Below, piece after piece: positions 58,308 through 64,000 of a DNA stretch of 64,000 nt. Under the pieces are notes generated by a model. The model saw only the letters and a list, made by a program, of their open reading frames with translations, did not search any database and had not been told where the DNA came from. Position numbers and translations under genes: made by a program. The stretch comes from Tetmemena sp. SeJ-2015. Its lineage: Eukaryota > Ciliophora > Spirotrichea > Sporadotrichida > Oxytrichidae. The stretch lies in NCBI GenBank assembly GCA_027382625.1, contig JAJKFJ010021954.1, positions 31,343 to 95,342 of the forward strand, written 5' to 3'. Positions within the stretch are counted from its first letter, which is position 1; each line of letters opens with the position of its first letter.

Positions 58308-61170
58308 ATGGGAAATTTCATGTGTGGAAATAACGAGGCCTCGGGAGGTTTAAACTTCCTAGAAGGACTCACCTACAATTATATCAAGAAACCAGCAAAC
58401 CAATCGCTCGGGGGTATGGACCACCACAAGAACTGTAAGTTTGAAATACTTTGAGCCAAGATTGAGGAGCTAAATGTTTTCTAAAGATAAGCAGAGGAGA
58501 TCTATTTGCTCTCGCATGTCCAGGGGTAGGGATAAACTTAACTGAAAATTAAGTGATAACTCATATGATGATTACATATATTTTCATTTTAAGAGCAAGA
58601 ACGAAAACAGAGAGACTTTACTTTCACAATGGTCTCGCAATTAAATGAAACAGCGCAGTGCTTCTCTCAACTAGTTGCCTTACTGCGGCTCTCTAGGGCC
58701 TCTAATCACCACAGAAGAGGAAGAGCAAAAACTTCACTAAAATCGGCTGCATCTTATTCAAAGTGGAGACTTTGCCCCTTTCTCACTTGAAAAATTGGAC
58801 GAAGAGCTTCAAAAGTTTTATCTTAAAAAGTTAGATATATTTTAAAGGTCGCAAATCTGGAGCTTGGAGATGAGGAAACCTTTTTTGCATTATAGTAGCT
58901 AACCTTTTCTGAGCTCTGTAAACAACAGAATAAGGAGCTCATGCTTAACACTCATACATAACTTAGAGGGAGATAGTTCCAAGCCGAGAAATCGTAATCT
59001 CGCAAGAAAACCTCCTTAAACACACATTTTTATATATGACTTTTACATAGGATAGTAATGATTTCTATAAACCAGTACGAAAGGCTATTAAGGAAATTAT
59101 TATCTAATATCCTAAAATTTTACTTTACTTTACTTTACTTTACTTTACTTTATATATGACTTAAATCCTTTAGACAGAGAGAAAGAGCCTTTAATGGACG
59201 AAGCCAAGCTAATAGGCCCCAAAAAGCATAAAGATTAATTATGTATCATAATTTTAATTTAAGCTTGCAGATGCTGCCACGGATAGGATTCGAGCTTCAA
59301 CACTCTCGAACTGAGCTTATAACAAGCAAGGTTGAAATAAAATTTACTGCAAGTTATTACTCAAGTTACCTCCCTCCCAGAATAAATTGCTCAAAACGCG
59401 ACCACAATTGAATCTAATGAGGCTCTGAACAAGTAAACCGTAGTGTAAGCAGAAGCATTGAACTCAAGCCAAAAAGAAGAGACCAAGGCTGACCTTGCAA
59501 AAGAATTATCATTTGTTTAAATTGCTAAGTAGGGTAGTGAAGTCTCTACATCTGCTGAAGACTCATTCTCTCTCCAAAGTGCATAAGTACTTTAAGAGGA
59601 GTCAAAAGAAGAGACCAAAACTCAATAAGAAAGCAAGCAGGCAGATATCTCTCCACAGACCAACAGCTAATAAGAGCCACCAAAGAAGTTCAATTTCATG
59701 GACATATTCAAAATCTTCACCTTCAAAAAGGCTTAAGCCATTCAATCTAAGCCTGAAGAAAAGAAAGAAGAGACTATAGAATCTCTAGAGAGTCTGAACT
59801 CTGGTGAAAATATCACTAAAGAGAGAGATTAGATAGTGTCAGAATTGATTGCGGAATTGATAAGCAAAGCTATTTTTGAATAAAAGGAACCAGAATCAGA
59901 CAGTCCATTAAATCAAGAATAAGAACAATAACAAGAACCTATATAAGATATCTAACCTCAAACTGTCGAAGACTAAAGTGACTGCCAGGAACTTGCACTT
60001 ACTTTCAAGCCTTACTCTTAGTCAAAATCTCAGTATGGTGGAGATGATGACCTGAACAAAAGTCAACATGGTGGCAACTCTTAGATGAGCTTCATGGATA
60101 GGATTATTGACCTCTCTGTTGTATATAACTCCTCATTTTAAATTATCATAAAAACTCTCTGTTCACTCACTCAAAAACTTTACCTTCAAGTTCTTTGACT
60201 TTTCCTCGGACAAGTAATCTCAAGTTGAGGAGGAAGATTAACAGTCAGTTGTTGATTCTATTTATGGGGGAGCTTAAAAGAATATGCCTCTTCAGTATAG
60301 AAGAAAAAGAGCCAACTCAGTTTGTGATTATTGCCAGTATTAAGCTGAAGATATGGAATTCATTAATTCTTTTAATTTAATGAAGACTTCACAGACTTTG
60401 ACTACGAAATGGATCAGTTACAAATCCTCAACGAAAATCCTCGTCATGATGAGCAGACAAGCGGTGAGTTTAAATTTTAATTATTTATTGGATTGAGCCT
60501 TTTCAAAGTGAACAGAACTTGTACGAAATATCGCTGATTCCTTAAACCTAGGAGAAACCTTACATTAACTTCGATAAGTACGAGGCGGCCCCACTACAAG
60601 ACGACTTTAATCTTAATGATTACGAAGAGGAAGAAGAAAGAATAAACTACTTTAACGGTCAAAAATAAAATAAACTAATTTTTATCTAGCCAGAATCTCA
60701 GAATAAGTTTTATCTTATTCACTTAATATGTTTTCTTCGAATCTCAACCCAGAACTGAGTAAGTGATTGTTAAGCCTAATTGCTCAGAAATCGTAAAAAA
60801 CTTCTCAAAATCAACTGGGAGCCTTTTGGGGGACTTCAGTCTAACTCTGGAGATCTATTTCAATGATTCCACTTCTTAAGAAGATGAAGGATGTGTTGGC
60901 ACGGTAGTGGATGATTTACACAAATTTAAAATTATTCCTTGGTATAGATTTAGAGTTGCTTAAAACACCATTTACTCAATGCAAGGTCGAGGATTTTGAA
61001 GACTACTCTCTGTTTGACCAATCTATAACAACTCTACCCATTGAGATGAACTAAGCAATTATCTGAGAACGGCAAGTCAAAATCCTTCCATTGTAGGAGT
61101 CAATAATTCAGTGAGAATTTGTCTAAAAAGAGGCTTAATTAGCGAAGGCTGGTATAGCAATCTTATTTTA
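58308..61170 (+). CDS. protein with MGNxxC (N-myristoylation-like) start and long acidic tail
   Basis: ATG at 58308 gives MGNFMCGNNEASGGLNFLEG. The Gly-2 and nearby Cys fit the consensus for N-myristoylation plus palmitoylation, so membrane anchoring is inferred. Blocks: LITTEEEEQKLHQNRLHLIQ and FSLEKLDEELQKFYLKKLD (58710-58840), then across a 120-nt IES (59029-59162) into YDLNPLDREKEPLMDEAKL. A Glu/Lys/Gln-rich acidic region follows (59400-60120), then ISLIPQTQEKPYINFDKYEA. Across a 46-nt IES (60693-60746) comes SKSTGSLLGDFSLTLEIYF with DDLHKFKIIPWYRFRVA. The last region, to about 61170, has frame changes (NNSVRICLKRGLISEGWYSN). The C-terminal beta-rich part is unrecognised; the stop is not fixed. 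Confidence 0.5.
59029..59162 (+). other. IES (120 nt) with 14-bp pointers
   Basis: TTTATATATGACTT occurs exactly at 59029-59042 and 59149-59162. The insert contains in-frame stops and a TTTAC microsatellite. Removing 120 nt joins ...KPPQTHIFIYDL to NPLDREKEPLMDE in one frame. Confidence 0.85.
59119..59148 (+). repeat. TTTAC microsatellite, six units
   Basis: Six perfect TTTAC units end directly against the right-hand 14-bp pointer of the IES, with TTTA shared. No other pentamer array was noticed in the window. Confidence 0.95.
60693..60746 (+). other. IES (46 nt) with GAATCTCA pointers
   Basis: GAATCTCA occurs at 60693-60700 and 60739-60746. Excision shifts the frame so that FIQPESQ joins PRTEQVIVKPNCSEIV and stays open for about 70 codons. 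Without it the frame ends at TGA 60756. Confidence 0.85.
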
Positions 61171-62820
61171 AATTGATCTTGAGCTATGATCGCTGCGTTG
61201 GACATAAACTATAGCGATATTATAAAATTAACAAGCTAAATCTCGAGAAAGCAAAGTATCAGTCTAAGGCTGTTTTTCTTCTTTAGACAGCTCTAATACT
61301 CACTGCAATACAGCTGATAATTTATTGTAAAGTATAATTTATTATATTAAAAATTTAGTTTAAATTGATATGAGGAGTGGCAGCTAAACTATCTCAGATT
61401 TTTATGACTGTTACTCCATTTGATTCAGCTTAATAATATATATACTGCTAAACTAAAAGTTATAAATGGCAAAAGTTTACTCAAAGCTCATATTTTTGTA
61501 AAAGCGTTCAACAAATCTCCACCCAGAAAGGTAAGTGAAGCTAATTCAAGAAAAACTGCAATACGTTTATCTAGCTGTAAATAGTGGAACTTAAACTGCA
61601 ACTAAGTAGAGCCCACTAATTTTTAATGTTATCCAATAATCTATTTTAATTGAATTACAAACTATAATGAACCATTATAAACCATATATAATCACAAGTA
61701 AACAAATTAAAGAAAATCTATGTTGCTAAAGGCTTCAAGTATATTATATAGACAATATTTAGCCATTTAAAGTTTATTATATTTATCTTTATGCTAGCAA
61801 ATATACTCCTCACTAATAGAACAAAATAGAGAAAAGCTATTTAATCCATTTGTTGCTTTATATTAAATTTCAGCTAGAAATATGTTTTTTGTGTGTAGAT
61901 AACAATCATTTGAATTACTGAGATTATTCGAAGATTATTACAAGCTTAATTCTCTATTATTAATAGATCTTATCTATGAATTTAGAGGGTAAGGATTTAT
62001 TTCTATTTTTTAATTAAATAAATTTCATTTAGATAATTTTATTAAAATTATGATAAGTTTTGATATAAAATAATTTACGTTAAAATATATAAGAAAAATA
62101 TGTTAATATCAAATCCTAAACTCATAAATTCCATTTTTATGTTTTTATTGAATAGAATAATAATTTGAGGATTTTAAACTACGACTATCTATTTTAATAT
62201 AAAGACTGAGTGAAAAATTAAAAATGATTCCTACAAATAAACTTAATTAAATATATAAATTGATTTAATAATTTAAATTTCAATTAAATTAGAAACCTAT
62301 AGCATGATAAGCTTATAATTACTCCTTATTAAGTAAGAGAATTATCGAGGATTAACTTTAAATGAGAAAATATTTTTATTGATAATTTTACTATTTCATT
62401 TCTTAGATTTAAGTAACTAATGAGGAAAATATATTTTTCATGTTTTGTGCGTATTTAGAAGGCAAGCTTTCTAAGTAAGCTACGAGAGAATGATTTCAAA
62501 ATTTGGAAATAATTTAAAAATAAACCAATTTTGAAAACTATGAACTATTCTGACTTCATGTAAGCTTATTCTCTCTGTATTTCTAATTTTTAGACTTCGA
62601 TACTAGGAATTTTTAAAGGAACTAATAAGAATATAGTTGATAGTGAGAAGTTTATTATTACAATCAAATATAATAGAATTAAAAAAAAAACATATTTAAA
62701 CTCCTAATGATATTTATTAAGTAAAGCAAAGTAAAAATTTAGGAATTAGTGAATTTTTCATGAATTTATAAGTAAAGAATATAATCTGTTTTACTTAGAA
62801 TAAAATTATATACCTATTGA
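61171..62820. other. 1.6-kb very AT-rich region without a gene
   Basis: Composition is close to 80% A+T by eye, with poly-A/T runs and no protein-like frame on either strand. No telomere-like repeat or RNA gene was noticed. This is typical of germline-limited spacer. Confidence 0.45.
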
Positions 62821-63085
62821 TCAATTCGAGCCACCTCTGAGCGGAAGAGATTCCTCCACATTTTCCATTCTATTTTTGAATTGAGGCGAGCGAATATTGA
62901 TCTCTTTGATATATGCTCCTCAAGACTTAAATAGCTCTTTCCTTGAGTACCTTATCATATCCACATCTGAGCCAGTTAATGGTAGAGTAGTGGCTAGGGA
63001 TCGTCTTCGAGATTTTAGTTAGTCTAATCTGCCCTCCTCGCAGTCTTTTTTTCTTGAGCATCCAGCGTCTTTTGATGTCTCATCC
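62821..63085 (-). CDS. isolated coding island, 3' block of an unrecognised gene
   Basis: A GC-richer island in AT-rich surroundings. The minus strand reads LAEDETSKDAGCSRKKDCEE, TTLPLTGSDVDMIRYSRKEL, then INIRSPQFKNRMENVEESLP and RGGSN with TGA at 62821-62823. A TGA lies just upstream in the same frame near 63090, so this is one terminal coding block whose partners must lie elsewhere. The other two frames of the island are also nearly open, so the strand choice rests on composition. No domain recognised. Confidence 0.4.
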
Positions 63086-63392
63086 TCGGCTAGCTTTTTT
63101 CACTAGCCACGTGTAACTAGCACTTCTGAGCCCCTACTGTCTAATATAGTGAGTTTCGGGGTGCGCCCCTAATTTATAATTTTAAGTTTATTATTAATAT
63201 TAGTTGAAAATATTTTTTTAAGATTTATTTAAATCATCATCTATTTTAATATCATCTTCTTTCTCTACTATTTGTCCATCATCTATCTTTAGATATTTTT
63301 AAAGCACAAGCAATATTTATTAAAAACAATAACTTTTGAGTTGTGATGTACAAGTTACTGAAATATAATGGATTATTCACAATCAGCTCAAG

Positions 63393-63695
63393 TGTCTCAA
63401 TTGACTCACTTTACTCAATTGACTCATTTGGCTCATTTATATTTTAAAATTATCTATTAAACAATTCTTGTAAAGTTAATCATGATAATTGCTATCTAAA
63501 TATTTTTTAGTTATCTGATGGAGCTCAGATGCCTCAGCTACCTCAACTTTCTCAAATGTCTCAATTGACTCAATTGGCTCATTTGAACATAAATTAAATC
63601 AAACAAAAAACTTTTCAAAAGATTAATTAATTCACAAAACTCAAAACACTCAAATGTCTCAATTGACTCAACTGACTCATTTGACCACAAATTTA
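63393..63695 (+). repeat. interspersed CTCAATTGACTCA-type repeats
   Basis: Three clusters (63393-63442, 63520-63590, 63645-63695) share copies of a degenerate nonamer around CTCAATTGA, including TGTCTCAATTGACTCA in all three, spaced about 125 bp apart. They lie in AT-rich sequence just upstream of the right-edge gene. In one frame they encode SQLTQL-like repeats, in another SIDSTDSFD. Confidence 0.8.
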
Positions 63696-63810
63696 TTCCA
63701 AAGATGGACTATGACTATTTCAACATCAACTACGAATACTACACACTTTCAGTTGCAAGCATTAAGATAACCTTTTAAAAATATGTGATCACTGATGTGT
63801 AAGATAATTT
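63640..63810 (+). CDS. coding block upstream of the right-edge gene
   Basis: Reads KHSNVSIDSTDSFDHKF and MDYDYFNINYEYYTLSVASI, ending at a TGA near 63800. The Tyr/Asn-rich composition looks real but the start is not clear. It may be an earlier part of the gene that follows. Confidence 0.35.
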
Positions 63811-63865
63811 AAAAATATGCTCCTTGTTCAAACTATTAAAATTAAAGCTAAAATTTTTAATAGAG

Positions 63866-64000
63866 ATGACAGACCAAGATGAGAAAAGGATAAATAAAGC
63901 TCAAATTAATTACAACTTAAAAGACCTTATATTGAACATGAGGTACCGAGATGGGCAAGCAGGCATGAATACCCCAGTTTACTTCAGCTACAAGCAGATA
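63866..64000 (+). CDS. partial CDS running off the right edge
   Basis: ATG at 63866 gives MTDQDEKRINKAQINYNLKD followed by LILNMRYRDGQAGMNTPVYF and is open to the last base. Too short to identify; the rest lies outside the window. Confidence 0.45.
   Translation, partial: MTDQDEKRINKAQINYNLKDLILNMRYRDGQAGMNTPVYFSYKQI

Noticed and set aside
59270..59340. Possible tRNA-like segment (GGATTCGAGC word)
   Set aside because: No acceptor or anticodon stem could be paired around it.
1..64000. Paramecium, Tetrahymena or Euplotes as the source
   Set aside because: Pointers are varied 5-14 bp words rather than a constant TA. TGA acts as stop in conserved genes and is not read as Cys, and TAA/TAG are Gln. 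This combination fits hypotrich spirotrichs best.
1..64000. General reassignment of TGA to tryptophan
   Set aside because: Conserved genes (STI1, CCCH fingers, RanBP2 fingers, kinase DIWSIGI) use TGG for every Trp and end at TGA. The scattered in-frame TGAs are treated as local anomalies.
1..64000. TBE-type or other transposon
   Set aside because: No C4A4-type telomere-like ends, terminal inverted repeats or transposase motif (DDE, reverse transcriptase) were noticed by eye. The only long inverted repeat encodes a host-like gene segment.

Overview
This window looks like germline (micronuclear) DNA of a hypotrich-type spirotrich ciliate (Oxytricha/Stylonychia/Tetmemena-like); the genus is inferred, not proven. 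Three things support this. (1) Every long conserved frame reads through TAA and TAG where glutamine is expected and ends at TGA. (2) Genes are cut by short AT-rich inserts that lack GT..AG ends and are bounded by short direct repeats, the 'pointers' that flank internal eliminated sequences (IESs). In the STI1/Hop gene, removing two such inserts (27 and 46 nt) gives exactly 567 codons. Clear further cases lie at 8046-8107, 29276-29310, 59029-59162 and 60693-60746. (3) Ordinary GT..AG introns also occur (about 32-55 nt). No C4A4/G4T4 telomere repeat was seen inside the window, so this is not a gene-sized macronuclear chromosome.

Layout. 1-560: end of a + strand membrane-protein gene. 821-11167, minus strand: an uncharacterised basic/coiled-coil gene, an RRM plus CCHC zinc-knuckle RNA-binding gene, and a region of one or two genes with a helical N-terminus, Q-rich coiled coil and an unrecognised C-terminal part. 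11336-15865: an unrecognised + gene, a minus-strand protein-kinase-like gene whose subdomains appear out of order, and a + gene with two RanBP2-type zinc fingers. 16392-19570, minus: STI1/Hop and a Q-rich gene. 19895-32375, plus: Q-rich/coiled-coil genes, a single-pass membrane protein, a sarcosine-oxidase-like FAD enzyme, an Unkempt-like CCCH zinc-finger protein and an unrecognised gene. 32555-33235: a small minus gene. 33259-34150: one arm of a ~510-bp inverted duplication running into a further open frame. 34826-37170: a + gene with a possible FAIM-like N-terminus. 37528-49153, minus: a large unrecognised gene, an ankyrin-repeat plus EF-hand gene, and a gene whose 5' part is the second arm of the inverted duplication. 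49425-51057, minus: an unrecognised gene and a REEP/HVA22-like gene. 52815-61170, plus: a CFAP97/Hemingway-like gene, a large disordered acidic gene, and a gene with an MGNxxC N-terminus. 61170-63640 is very AT-rich with one minus-strand coding island. The window ends in a + gene that runs off the edge.

The genes are neighbours in the germline rather than an operon; in hypotrichs each would normally become its own macronuclear nanochromosome. Boundaries of most genes are approximate because IESs and introns break the frames. Ends are given exactly only where a TGA or ATG could be placed.
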